Source: Clostridia bacterium (lineage in GTDB: Bacteria > Bacillota > Clostridia > Christensenellales > Aristaeellaceae). Taken from it: 52,162 bases of DNA. The translations under genes were made by a program, and so were the position numbers. How positions within the stretch are numbered: position 1 is the first letter of the stretch; each line of letters opens with the position of its first letter. Positions 15,771 to 24,418 of this stretch are shown piece after piece. Location: positions 1 to 52,162 of the forward strand of contig JAGBDL010000160.1 in the NCBI GenBank assembly GCA_017937505.1, written 5' to 3'. The notes under the pieces are model-generated. The model ran no database searches. It saw only the letters and a list, made by a program, of their open reading frames with translations, and was not told the DNA's origin.

Positions 15771-16892
15771 CAGCACAATATCCCCTGGGTTATAGCCGTG
15801 GGGCAGCGGCTCCTCCTCAAGGAAGGGGAAGGATTCATCGCACAGGACGGGCAGGAACGCCGCGTAGGGCATCGTCGGGAACTCGCAGACGTAGTCGCTG
15901 GCGCCGAAGCAGCCGCCCTCCTTGCCGCGCAGGTTCAGCCCGCGGGCGAACTTGGTGTGGTTGGAGCAGTCGTGCACGACGAGGGGCCACTTTTCCGCGT
16001 CCGCCATCTTCATGATTTTGAAGGTGATCTCGCGGCTCCAGATCGGGGAGATGTAGCCCAAGCGCGCGATGTACAGGCTCTCGCCGTCGTAGTTGCCGAT
16101 GTTGTTGGGATTCAGGTGCAGCTCGGCGCAGTTCATGAAATCGAGACCGGTGGCGAGCACCTGCGCTTTCTTCTGCATGAACGCCTCGTAGAACTCCGGC
16201 GTCATCGGCGTCTCGATGCCGACGTGGGGGATGTACTTTTTGGCGATGCGGATGCTTTCGATCACCCTGTCGCTGCAGGCGCTGGCGCCCAGGTTGAAGC
16301 GCAGCTCGTCAAGGCCCGCCTCGCCCAGCGCCCGCAGGTTCTCCTCCGTGCACAGCAGACCGTTGGTGTACATGTGCTGGTATACGCCTGCGGCGCGGAA
16401 TTTGGCGATGATGCCATAGTACTGCTCGATCTCCATGAACGGCTCGAGGTACACATAGGAGACGCCGGTGGGCTTGTCCTGGATGGACAGGAGCAGGTCG
16501 ATGTCCTTTTCATAGAACCTCGTGCCGCCGATCTGCCACATGCCCTCGCCGATGGGCGGGATGCGGTCAAGCTCGCCGTAGTTATAGCAGAATTTGCACT
16601 GGATGTTGCACTTGTTCGTCTTGCGGATGGCGGACAGGCCCGTGCCGGTCAGGCAGGAGCGGCAGCCCTGGGAGAAGCGGCTCTCCTCGCCGACATAGTA
16701 TGTGCGGCCGCCGAGCGTCTTGAGGCCCGGGATTTCGCGCATCAGCTTTTCGTTGCGCGCATCCACAGCGGCCTCGATCTGCGCAAACGTCGCCAGCGCG
16801 ATCTCCTGCTGGCGGGGAAGCAGCTCCTCGTCCTCGGGCAGGGAAGCAAAAAACTCGAACCACAGCAGTGCGTCCTTCTTGGAAATCTTCAT
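15768..16892 (-). CDS. Radical SAM protein
   Basis: A 374-residue radical SAM enzyme. The cluster motif is Cys95-x3-Cys99-x2-Cys102 in NKCNIQCKFCYNYG. A further Cys pair precedes it (Cys77 and Cys80 in SQGCRSCLTG) and may help bind a second cluster. Downstream parts of the barrel include YVYLEPFMEIE and HMYTNGLLCTEENL. Start ATG 16892 has GGAGGA nine bases upstream; TTG at 16898 is less likely. The reaction is not known. The C-terminal end coincides exactly with the edge of the fold-back element, so the last residues may have been changed by insertion. Confidence 0.85.
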   Translation of the reverse strand: MKISKKDALLWFEFFASLPEDEELLPRQQEIALATFAQIEAAVDARNEKLMREIPGLKTLGGRTYYVGEESRFSQGCRSCLTGTGLSAIRKTNKCNIQCKFCYNYGELDRIPPIGEGMWQIGGTRFYEKDIDLLLSIQDKPTGVSYVYLEPFMEIEQYYGIIAKFRAAGVYQHMYTNGLLCTEENLRALGEAGLDELRFNLGASACSDRVIESIRIAKKYIPHVGIETPMTPEFYEAFMQKKAQVLATGLDFMNCAELHLNPNNIGNYDGESLYIARLGYISPIWSREITFKIMKMADAEKWPLVVHDCSNHTKFARGLNLRGKEGGCFGASDYVCEFPTMPYAAFLPVLCDESFPFLEEEPLPHGYNPGDIVL

Positions 16893-16965
16893 GATCAATC
16901 ATCCTCCTGCATGCGGGGAATTGCGTGCAGTTCAGTATAGCACGAAAACGCGCGCGGGGCAATGT

Positions 16966-18327
16966 TCACGCCATGCTCGCGATCGCCTTTTTGAACTGAT
17001 GGACAAACAGCGCGGCCGTGAACAGAACGGCCAGCAGGTCGGCGACCGGCTCGGCCAGGTACACGCCCATGACCTGATTGTGAACCAGATGCGGCATGAG
17101 GTAAATCAGCGGCAGGAGCAGCACGAACTTGCGCATGACGGCGACCAGAATCGAGGACTTGGCGTAGCCGATGGCGACGAAGGTCATCTGGCAGGCGAGC
17201 TGGATGCCGAAGATGAACAGCGCGCCGCAGTAGATGCGCAGCGCCTTGGCGGAGAAGGCGAGCAGCGCCGCGTCGGCGGTGAAGAGCGAGGCGAACGCCT
17301 GCGGGAAGAGCTGGATCAGCGCCCAGAGGGAGACGGAGTAGACGAGGCTGACGGTCAGCAGCAGGCGGAAGGTCTGCTTCACGCGGCTGACGTTGCGCGC
17401 GCCGAAGTTGAAGCTGGTGATCGGCTGCGCGCCCTGCGCAAGCCCCTGGAGCGGCAGCATGGCGAACTGCATCACGCTGGTCAGGATCGTCATCGCGCCG
17501 ACGGCCACGTCGCCGCCGTAGCGCAGCAGCGAGGAATTGAAGCACACGGAGATCACGCTCTCGCTGGACTGCATGATGAACGGGGCCGCGCCCAGCGCGA
17601 TGCACGGCAGGACGATTTCCTTTCTGACGCGCAGGTTTTCGCGCCGGATGCGGATGGTGGATTTTTTGGAACAGAGGAACGACACGACCCAGACGCAGCT
17701 CACGCCCTGGGAGAGGATCGTCGCCAGCGCCGCGCCGCGCACGCCCAGGTTCAGCACGAAGATGAACAGCGGGTCGAGCACGATGTTGAGCACCGCGCCG
17801 ATGAGCACGGTGAGCATGCCGGTTCGGGCAAAGCCCTGCGCGGTGATGTAGGCGTTCATCGAGAGCGTCAGCTGCACGAAGATCGTGCCCAGCGCGTAGA
17901 CGCTCATGTAATCGGCGGCGTAGGCAATCGTGTTCTCGCTCGCGCCGAAGGCCATGAGCATCGGCTCGGCAAAGAGCAGCAGCAGCGCGGTCAGGATCAG
18001 CGAGACGATGGCCTGCAGCGTAAAGCAGCCGCCGAGCGTCTTTTCCGCGCTGTCCGGGTCGCCCTTGCCCATGAAGATGGACGCGCGCGGCGCGCCGCCT
18101 GCGCCGATGAGCGCGGCGAACGCGGAGACGAACAGAATGATGGGCATGCACACGCCCACGCCGGTCAGCGCCAGGTTGCCGGAGCCGGGCATGTGGCCGA
18201 TGTAGATGCGGTCCACGATGTTGTAGAGCATATTGATCAGCTGCGCGGCGACCGTGGGCACGGAAAGGCGGAGCTGCAGCCTGCCGACCGGCTCCGTTCC
18301 GAGAAACGCATTGTCATTCTTCTGCAT
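16966..18327 (-). CDS. MATE family efflux transporter
   Basis: A 453-residue, 12-segment multidrug and toxin extrusion protein, expected to export cationic compounds using the sodium or proton gradient. The first helix region has LSVPTVAAQLINMLYNIVDRIYIGHMPGSG, split here only by position; the repeat in the second half starts near ALGAAPFIMQSSESVISVCFN. ATG 18327 has AAGAAGG upstream; longer in-frame alternatives run over the promoter. It is divergent from the sirtuin gene. A short relic of another MATE gene lies at 32.9 kb. Confidence 0.9.
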   Translation of the reverse strand: MQKNDNAFLGTEPVGRLQLRLSVPTVAAQLINMLYNIVDRIYIGHMPGSGNLALTGVGVCMPIILFVSAFAALIGAGGAPRASIFMGKGDPDSAEKTLGGCFTLQAIVSLILTALLLLFAEPMLMAFGASENTIAYAADYMSVYALGTIFVQLTLSMNAYITAQGFARTGMLTVLIGAVLNIVLDPLFIFVLNLGVRGAALATILSQGVSCVWVVSFLCSKKSTIRIRRENLRVRKEIVLPCIALGAAPFIMQSSESVISVCFNSSLLRYGGDVAVGAMTILTSVMQFAMLPLQGLAQGAQPITSFNFGARNVSRVKQTFRLLLTVSLVYSVSLWALIQLFPQAFASLFTADAALLAFSAKALRIYCGALFIFGIQLACQMTFVAIGYAKSSILVAVMRKFVLLLPLIYLMPHLVHNQVMGVYLAEPVADLLAVLFTAALFVHQFKKAIASMA

Positions 18328-18358
18328 GATAGGCCTTCTTTCAGAAACATAATAAATG

Positions 18359-18387
18359 ATCTTAGCGTGGCCGGACAGGCTTGTCAA
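18359..18387 (-). promoter_or_regulatory. Promoter of the MATE gene
   Basis: On the minus strand TTGACA (18387-18382), 17-bp spacer, TAAGAT (18364-18359). Confidence 0.65.
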
Positions 18388-18411
18388 GATGCAAAAGAGT
18401 CGGGTCAACGG

Positions 18412-18440
18412 TTGAAAACCGGACGCAGGCGTGGGATAAT
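18412..18440 (+). promoter_or_regulatory. Promoter of the first sirtuin gene
   Basis: TTGAAA (18412-18417), 17-bp spacer, GATAAT (18435-18440). It is back-to-back with the MATE promoter, with -35 boxes 24 bp apart. Confidence 0.65.
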
Positions 18441-18463
18441 GTCCTGCAGAGGGAGGGAGTGCG

Positions 18464-19204
18464 ATGGACGGTATTTCACAGCTTCAGGAGATGGTCGACC
18501 GGGCGAGGCGCATCGTGTTCTTCGGCGGCGCGGGCGTGAGCACCGCGTCAGGCATCCCGGATTTCACCGGGGAAAATGGGCTGTACAGGCGCAAATACGG
18601 CGAGCTCACGCCGGAGATGATGCTCAGCCAGTCGTTTTTCTATCTGCATCCCGATCGGTTTTACGCGTTTTACCGCGAGCACATGCTCCATCCGCAGGCG
18701 CAGCCCAACGCCGCGCACAGAAAGCTCTATGCGCTTGAGCGCGCGGGGAAGCTTTCTGGCCTGATCACGCAGAATATCGACGGCCTGCACAGAAAGGCGG
18801 GCAACCGCTATGTCTATGAGCTGCACGGCAGCGTACACGAGAACCGCTGCATCGAGTGCGGGCGGCTCTTCGGACTGGACTACATCCTGCAAACCGAGGG
18901 CGTGCCCCGGTGCCCCTCCTGCGGCGGCGTGGTCAAGCCGTCCGTCGTGCTCTACGGCGAGGGGCTTGATCCCTATGTGAGCACCGGCGCGTGCCGGGAG
19001 ATCTCCCGCTGCGACCTGCTCCTCGTCGCGGGCACGAGCCTGACGGTGGAGCCTGCGGCGTCGATGCTCTCCTACTTCCGCGGAGGCAGCCGGAAGATGG
19101 TGGTCATCAACCGGGAGGACACGCAGGCGGACAACCGCGCCGACCTGGTGCTCCGCGGGGACATCGAAGCGGTCATGGATGCGATTTGCGTCAAGGACGT
19201 TTAA
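18464..19204 (+). CDS. Sir2-family NAD-dependent deacylase, variant motif
   Basis: A 246-residue sirtuin. NAD-binding GAGVSTASG is at 23-30, TQNID at 102-106, catalytic His121 in ELHGS, and the zinc Cys are 129, 132, 150 and 153. Sirtuins normally read GIPDFR; here it is GIPDFT, with Thr35 in place of the conserved Arg (codon ACC at 18566-18568). The second sirtuin in this window (50.1 kb) keeps the Arg. The change may alter NAD handling or specificity. It could be an acyl-lysine deacylase, an ADP-ribosyl transferase or a divergent enzyme. The PfkB kinase gene follows 76 bases downstream. Confidence 0.9.
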   Translation: MDGISQLQEMVDRARRIVFFGGAGVSTASGIPDFTGENGLYRRKYGELTPEMMLSQSFFYLHPDRFYAFYREHMLHPQAQPNAAHRKLYALERAGKLSGLITQNIDGLHRKAGNRYVYELHGSVHENRCIECGRLFGLDYILQTEGVPRCPSCGGVVKPSVVLYGEGLDPYVSTGACREISRCDLLLVAGTSLTVEPAASMLSYFRGGSRKMVVINREDTQADNRADLVLRGDIEAVMDAICVKDV

Positions 19205-19280
19205 AAGCGGCGTAAAATGTGGTATGATGGACGCAGCGTATGTATGCAGAAGAATTCGGAACACAAAGGAGCGTAGGCTG

Positions 19281-20213
19281 ATGGGCATCGTGGTGATCGG
19301 CGCGGCATTCGTGGATATCAAGGGCTTTCCGCAGGACAATTACATTCCCAACGGGCGCAACGTGGGCCGGGTGGAATACATCCACGGCGGCGTGGCGCGC
19401 AACGTGGTGGAGGACATCGCCAACGTCGAGCTCAGGCCGACGTACCTGGGCATCGTGGACGACACGCCGATGGGCGAGGCTGTGGTGCAGAAGCTCAGAA
19501 ATCACAAGGTCAACTGCGACTATGTGATGACCATCCCGGACGGCATGGGCACCTGGCTGGCCGTCTTTGACAACAACGGCGACGTGGCGGGCTCCATCTC
19601 CAAGCGCCCGAACATGCTGCCGCTGGTCGACCTGCTCGAGGAAAAGGGCGACGAAATCTTTGCGGGCGCCGACGCGGCGGTGCTGGAGGTCGATCTGGAC
19701 AAGGCGCTGGTGAAGAAGGTGCTGGAGCTGGCCAAGAAGCACGGCAAGAAGATCTTTGCGCTGGTCTCCAACATGAGCCTGGCGGCCGAGCGACGCGACT
19801 TCCTCAAGCAGTTTGACTGCTTCATCTGCAACAAGCAGGAAGCGGGCATGTTCTTCTTCGACGATTACAGCGGCAAAAGCTGCGAGGAGATGCGCGACAT
19901 TCTGGCCGAGAAGGTCGTGCAGGCGCAGATCCCGGCGATGGTCGTCACCCTCGGCGGCGAGGGCGCGGTCTACGCGGACATGCAGGGCACCAGGGGATAC
20001 TGCCCGGCCATCGACGTGCAGGTGAAGGACACTACCGGCGCGGGCGACGCGTTCTGCGCGGGCGTGTCCATCGGCCTCACCTACGGCAAGAATCTCCCGG
20101 AGGCGATCGACATCGGCGCGCAGCTGGCCGCGTCGGTCATCACCTCCAGCGAGAACGTCTGCCCGCGCTTTTTGCCCAGGGAGCTGGGGATCGATATCGA
20201 GGTGGAGGACTGA
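19281..20213 (+). CDS. PfkB family carbohydrate or nucleoside kinase
   Basis: A 310-residue ribokinase-family kinase. The N-terminal Gly motif appears as YIHGGVARNVVEDIANV, and the C-terminal signature with the catalytic Asp and anion hole as DTTGAGDAFCAGVSIG. It phosphorylates a hydroxymethyl group of a sugar or nucleoside (ribose, adenosine, pseudouridine and others are possible). ATG 19281 is preceded by AAAGGAGC; the longer frame from 19179 would overlap the sirtuin gene. Substrate not determinable. Confidence 0.88.
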   Translation: MGIVVIGAAFVDIKGFPQDNYIPNGRNVGRVEYIHGGVARNVVEDIANVELRPTYLGIVDDTPMGEAVVQKLRNHKVNCDYVMTIPDGMGTWLAVFDNNGDVAGSISKRPNMLPLVDLLEEKGDEIFAGADAAVLEVDLDKALVKKVLELAKKHGKKIFALVSNMSLAAERRDFLKQFDCFICNKQEAGMFFFDDYSGKSCEEMRDILAEKVVQAQIPAMVVTLGGEGAVYADMQGTRGYCPAIDVQVKDTTGAGDAFCAGVSIGLTYGKNLPEAIDIGAQLAASVITSSENVCPRFLPRELGIDIEVED

Positions 20214-20363
20214 GGCGGCTTAGGCTGCTTTCCTGGGCGCGAAGTGATAAGGGGTCTGGGGATGAAATCGTCAGGCGGGGGATTGCGCTTCATGAAGTTT
20301 TTTAGGTGATAAATCGAGTATAAAAAAGCGCGTGCAGAAGCATGCACGCGCTGAAAAGGGAAA
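20214..20363. other. Convergent intergenic region
   Basis: It lies between the PfkB gene and the minus-strand EIIC-like gene. Apart from the terminator at 20321-20352 I see no coding or regulatory signal. Confidence 0.4.
20321..20352 (-). terminator. Intrinsic terminator of the ABC importer/EIIC operon
   Basis: AGCGCGTGCA (20327-20336) pairs with TGCACGCGCT (20343-20352). Read on the minus strand it is followed by a run of six T. Confidence 0.85.
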
Positions 20364-21458
20364 TTACAGATCAAGCTTCAGGTCGCCCTCGCGAATCCAG
20401 CCCCGTTTTTCGAGCAGGCGGCAAAAGAGTGTGCTGAGCACGGCGGGCAGGATGAAGCAGATGAGCACAAGGCCGATCCAGTCCATCGGCGTGATGGCGG
20501 CCTTCGTGCCGGCGGCGACGTCGCTCACCCAGCCGGTGTACACGCCGATCTGGCCGACGAAGCCGCAGGTGCCCATGCCGGAGGAGACGGGCGAGCCGTT
20601 CATCTGGAGCTTAAAGACGCAGGTGGCCAGCGGGCCGGTGATCATGGAGGCGAGCGTCGGCGGGATCCAGATGCGGGGATTCTTGAGGATGTTGGGCATC
20701 TGCAGCATGCTGGTGCCCACGCCCTGGGCGACAAGGCCGCCCCAGCGGTTCTCCCTAAAGCTCATCACGGCGAAGCCGACCATCTGCGCGCAGCAGCCGG
20801 CCACCGCCGCGCCGCCGGCCAGGCCGGTGAGGCCGAAGGCCGCGCAGATCGCGGCGGAGGAGATGGGCAGCGTGAGCGCGACGCCGATGAGCGCGGAGAC
20901 GAGCACGCCCATGAAGAAGGGCTGCAGTTCCGTCGCCCACATGATGGCCAGGCCGACGGCGCGCGCGGCGCTGCCGATGGGCGCAGCGATCAGCTGCGCG
21001 ACGGCGATACCGGCGAGCACGGTGACGCAGGGCGTGACGAGGATATCGATGCGGGTCTCCTTGGAGACGAGCTTGCCCAGCTCGGCGGCGATGATGGTGA
21101 CGGCGTATACCGCCAGCGGGCCGCCCGCGCCGCCCATGGCGTTGGCGGCGAAGCCCACGGGGATGAGTGAGAAGAGCACCAGCGGCGGGCAGTGCAGCGC
21201 GGTGCCGATGGCCACGGCGATGCCCGGGCCGACCATCGCGGAGGCGAGGCCGCCGACGGTGTAGGAGACCGTGCCGACGGAGACGACGGGCGCGGTCAGA
21301 AAGCCGATGTGCAGCTGCTGGCCGAGGGTATTGAGGATGGTGCCCACCAGAAGCGTGCAGAACAGACCCTGCGCCATGGCGCCGAGCGCGTCCACGCCGT
21401 ACTGCCTGAAGGAGCAGACGACGCCCTTTCGCGCGAGAAAGGCTTTGATCTTATTCAT
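20364..21458 (-). CDS. PTS EIIC_2-type membrane protein
   Basis: A 364-residue, roughly ten-segment membrane protein matching the PTS_EIIC_2 family (signature stretches IGFLTAPVVSVGTVSYTVGG, GGAGGPLAVYAVTIIAAELG and NGSPVSSGMGTCGFVGQIG). Members are annotated as PTS sugar permeases but usually lack EIIA and EIIB partners, as here, so the substrate and energy coupling are uncertain. It starts 27 bases after the ABC permease gene on the same strand, so it is probably the last gene of that operon. The ribosome site is weak (GAAAG). Confidence 0.8.
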   Translation of the reverse strand: MNKIKAFLARKGVVCSFRQYGVDALGAMAQGLFCTLLVGTILNTLGQQLHIGFLTAPVVSVGTVSYTVGGLASAMVGPGIAVAIGTALHCPPLVLFSLIPVGFAANAMGGAGGPLAVYAVTIIAAELGKLVSKETRIDILVTPCVTVLAGIAVAQLIAAPIGSAARAVGLAIMWATELQPFFMGVLVSALIGVALTLPISSAAICAAFGLTGLAGGAAVAGCCAQMVGFAVMSFRENRWGGLVAQGVGTSMLQMPNILKNPRIWIPPTLASMITGPLATCVFKLQMNGSPVSSGMGTCGFVGQIGVYTGWVSDVAAGTKAAITPMDWIGLVLICFILPAVLSTLFCRLLEKRGWIREGDLKLDL

Positions 21459-21485
21459 GATTGTGCGCTTTCTTTATAATATGTG

Positions 21486-23138
21486 TCAGAATGCGATTTC
21501 CTTATTCTTGGAGAACTTCATGAACAGCAGCAGCGACGCGGTGGTGACCGCCAGCAGGATGGTCGCGATGGCGGAGGCGACGCCGTCGTTGCCCTGCACC
21601 ACGTTGGTGTAGATGGCCAGCGTCAGGGTTTCCGTGCGCACGCTGTACAGGATGATGGCGGTGGACAGCTCCGTGATGATCGTGATCCAGCTGATGACCG
21701 CGCCGGACATGATGCCGTTGGCCATCATCGGCACGGTGACGGTGAAGAACGCCTTGAGCTTGGAGCAGCCCAGAGAGATGGCGGCTTCCTCGATGGACAT
21801 GGGAATCTGCTGGAGGATCGCGACGGAGGAACGGATGGTGTAGGGCAGGCGGCGGATGATCAGCGCGATGACCATGATCGCTGCGGTGCCGGTGAGCACC
21901 AGCGGGCCGTCGTTGAACGTGATGACCAGCGCGATGCCCACGACTGCGCCCGGGATGATGTAGGGCACCATGGACAGCGTGTCGATCACGTTGTTGACCG
22001 CGTTGCTGCGGCGCACGACCAGATAGGCGATGAGGATCGCCAGCAGGATGACCAGCGCGAGCGAGGCCAGGCCGATGGTGAACGTGTTGGGCAGGCTGCG
22101 CTTCATGATCTTGCCGAAGGCCTCCCGGTAGCTGTCCAGGCTGTAGCCGCTCTGGAATACGCCGCCCCTGCACTTGCGGAAGGACTGCCAGGCGACGAAC
22201 ACCTGCGGCAGCATCGCGATGCCGACGATGGCGTAGCAGTAGAAATGGATGAGCACGCTGGTCAGGCGCCGGGGCTTGTGCGTTTCGATGGAGTGCAGCG
22301 CGTTCATGGTGAAGGTGAAGCGCGAGGTCGCGAACTTTTGCACCAGGAAGATGGCCGCCGTGACCACGATGCCGATGACGGAGATCGCCGCGGCGAAGTT
22401 GTGGTTCATCGAGGTCTCGCCGACATAGCGGTTGTAGATGAGCACCGGGAAGGTCTGGTAGCCCTTGCCGATGAGCAGCGGCGTGGCGAAGTCCGCAAAC
22501 GCGCGCATGAACACCAGCAGTCCGGCGGCGAGGATCGTGGGCATGCACAGCGGCAGAATGACCACGAAGAAGCGCTTGAAGCTGGAGCAGCCCAGGCCGG
22601 AGGCCGCCTCGATCAGCGAGTTGTCGATGTTGCGCAGCGCGCCGGTGATGTAGAGGAACACCAGCGGGAAGAGCTGGCAGGTGATGACGATGACGATGCC
22701 GGTGAAGCCGTAGATGTCCGGAAACCTGATGCCAAAGAGCGAGCTGAGCAGCTTGGTGAACATGCCGCCGCGGCCGAACATCTGGATCCAGCTGTACGCG
22801 CCGATGAAGGGCGGGGACATGCTGCACAGGATGGCCAGCGTGTGCAGAAGGGCCTTGCCCTTCATCTCAAACAGGTTGTAGAAGTAGGCGAACAGGATGC
22901 CCAGCACGAGCGAGACGGCGGTCACGGCCACGCTGACCTTGAAGCTGTTGAGCAGCGTGCCGTAGTAGTATTCCTTGGTGAAGAACTCCCTGAAATACTC
23001 CAGGCTGAACCCGCCGTCCGCGCCGACGACCGAATTGCGCAGCAGCTGGAACATCGGCAGGATGAGGAACAGAGCGTACAGGCCGAGGATCACAAACGAG
23101 ATGATCTGCCAGACGTCCATGGGACGCTTCTGCTTCAT
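21486..23138 (-). CDS. Iron(III)/aminoethylphosphonate-type ABC permease (fused double domain)
   Basis: A 550-residue permease with two binding-protein-dependent transport domains in one chain, about 12 segments, as in FbpB. The EAA loops are visible as SLIEAASGLGCSSFKRFFVVILP in parts (first half) and SIEEAAISLGCSKLKAFF (second half). It forms the membrane channel with the ATPase encoded immediately upstream, two bases away. The ribosome site AGGAGGG overlaps the end of the ATPase gene, indicating coupling. Confidence 0.92.
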   Translation of the reverse strand: MKQKRPMDVWQIISFVILGLYALFLILPMFQLLRNSVVGADGGFSLEYFREFFTKEYYYGTLLNSFKVSVAVTAVSLVLGILFAYFYNLFEMKGKALLHTLAILCSMSPPFIGAYSWIQMFGRGGMFTKLLSSLFGIRFPDIYGFTGIVIVITCQLFPLVFLYITGALRNIDNSLIEAASGLGCSSFKRFFVVILPLCMPTILAAGLLVFMRAFADFATPLLIGKGYQTFPVLIYNRYVGETSMNHNFAAAISVIGIVVTAAIFLVQKFATSRFTFTMNALHSIETHKPRRLTSVLIHFYCYAIVGIAMLPQVFVAWQSFRKCRGGVFQSGYSLDSYREAFGKIMKRSLPNTFTIGLASLALVILLAILIAYLVVRRSNAVNNVIDTLSMVPYIIPGAVVGIALVITFNDGPLVLTGTAAIMVIALIIRRLPYTIRSSVAILQQIPMSIEEAAISLGCSKLKAFFTVTVPMMANGIMSGAVISWITIITELSTAIILYSVRTETLTLAIYTNVVQGNDGVASAIATILLAVTTASLLLFMKFSKNKEIAF

Positions 23139-23140
23139 GC

Positions 23141-24268
23141 TCAGCCCTCCTGACAGGTGTCCGCGTCGTTGATCACGCCGCGAACCAGGTTCCTGCTGCC
23201 GTCCTCGCAGAAGATGTTGAGCTTGTGCTGCTTCATGCGCAGCACCACGCTGCTGCCCTCGGGCAGGACGGAATCCAGCTCCGCCTCCTGGATGACCTGG
23301 ACGTGCTCGCCCGTCTCCAGCGTGAGGAAGTAGTGCATATTCAGGCCCAGGAAGGTGCTGCTGTTGACCGTCGCGCGGACGCCCTCGCCGTCCGTGTCGA
23401 GGATGAACTCCTCCGGGCGGACGGAGACGACGACCTTCTGGTCATGCATCTCGCTCTCCAGCAGATGATTGAGCGTCATGCGGTAGCCGCCGGAGACGGT
23501 CAATTCCGCCTGGCCGTCCACGATGCGGATCTCGCCGGGAATCAGGTTGGTGCGGCCGATGAAGCTGGCGACGAACAGGTTCGCCGGGCGCTGATAAATC
23601 GCCTTCGGCGCGCCAATCTGCTGAATCTCGCCCAGGTTCATGACGGCGATGCGGTCGGACACCGCCATGGCCTCCTCCTGGTCGTGCGTGACATAGACGG
23701 TGGTGATGCCGACGCTGCGCTGAATCTCGCGGATGGTCTCGCGCATCTCCACGCGCAGCTTGGCGTCCAGATTGGACAGCGGCTCGTCCATCAGCAGCAC
23801 GTCCGGCTGGATGACCAGCGCGCGGGCCAGCGCGACGCGCTGCTGCTGGCCGCCGGACAGGCGCTCGGGCATGCGGTCGGCATATTCGTCGATGTGCATG
23901 AGCTTCATGAACTTCTCGGCCTGCGCCTTCATCTGCGCCTTGGGCAGGCGGGTGGGCTGGTTTTTGAGGCCGAACATGACGTTGTCCGCGACGGACAGGT
24001 GCGGGAAGATGGCGTAGTTCTGGAACACCATGCCGATATGGCGCTTGCTGGGGTCGATGTCGTTGATGCGAGTATCGCTGAAGTAGAAGTCGCCGCCCTC
24101 GATGGAGTTGAAGCCGGCGATCATGCGCAGCAGGGTGGTCTTGCCGCAGCCGGACGGGCCGAGCAGCGTGAAGAACTCGCCCTCGCGGATATGGACGGAG
24201 AGATCCTTGATGATGACGCTGCTGCCGTAGCACTTGCGGGCATGATCGATGCGGATATTGACGCTCAT
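23141..24268 (-). CDS. ABC transporter ATP-binding protein (FbpC/PotA type)
   Basis: A 375-residue import ATPase. Walker A is GPSGCGKTTLLRM, the Q-loop region is GMVFQNYAIFPHLSV, the signature LSGGQQQRVALARAL, Walker B VLLMDEPLSNLDA and the H-loop VTHDQEEAM. A C-terminal TOBE-like domain (about residues 240-360) is present, as in iron, phosphonate and polyamine importers. ATG 24268 follows AAAAGGAG. The middle gene of the importer operon, separated from the binding protein gene by a terminator-like hairpin. Confidence 0.93.
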   Translation of the reverse strand: MSVNIRIDHARKCYGSSVIIKDLSVHIREGEFFTLLGPSGCGKTTLLRMIAGFNSIEGGDFYFSDTRINDIDPSKRHIGMVFQNYAIFPHLSVADNVMFGLKNQPTRLPKAQMKAQAEKFMKLMHIDEYADRMPERLSGGQQQRVALARALVIQPDVLLMDEPLSNLDAKLRVEMRETIREIQRSVGITTVYVTHDQEEAMAVSDRIAVMNLGEIQQIGAPKAIYQRPANLFVASFIGRTNLIPGEIRIVDGQAELTVSGGYRMTLNHLLESEMHDQKVVVSVRPEEFILDTDGEGVRATVNSSTFLGLNMHYFLTLETGEHVQVIQEAELDSVLPEGSSVVLRMKQHKLNIFCEDGSRNLVRGVINDADTCQEG

Positions 24269-24357
24269 GAATGCAGTCTCCTTTTGCGGGCCGTGCCCGC
24301 AGCTTCTTGTGTGCGCCCGGCTGGGCTGCCGGCCGGGCGATGCCTGATTTTTTCTCT

Positions 24358-24397
24358 GGGGAAGAAAATCATCCAGAGAGGCTGCCTCTCTGGATGA
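24358..24397 (-). terminator. Attenuating terminator between binding protein and ATPase genes
   Basis: TCATCCAGAGAGG (24369-24381), loop CTG, CCTCTCTGGATGA (24385-24397): a perfect 13-bp stem. On the minus strand TTTTCTTC follows. It would lower transcription of the ATPase and permease relative to the binding protein. Confidence 0.75.
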
Positions 24398-24418
24398 TGC
24401 GTGTTCCGGCTCAGCGGA

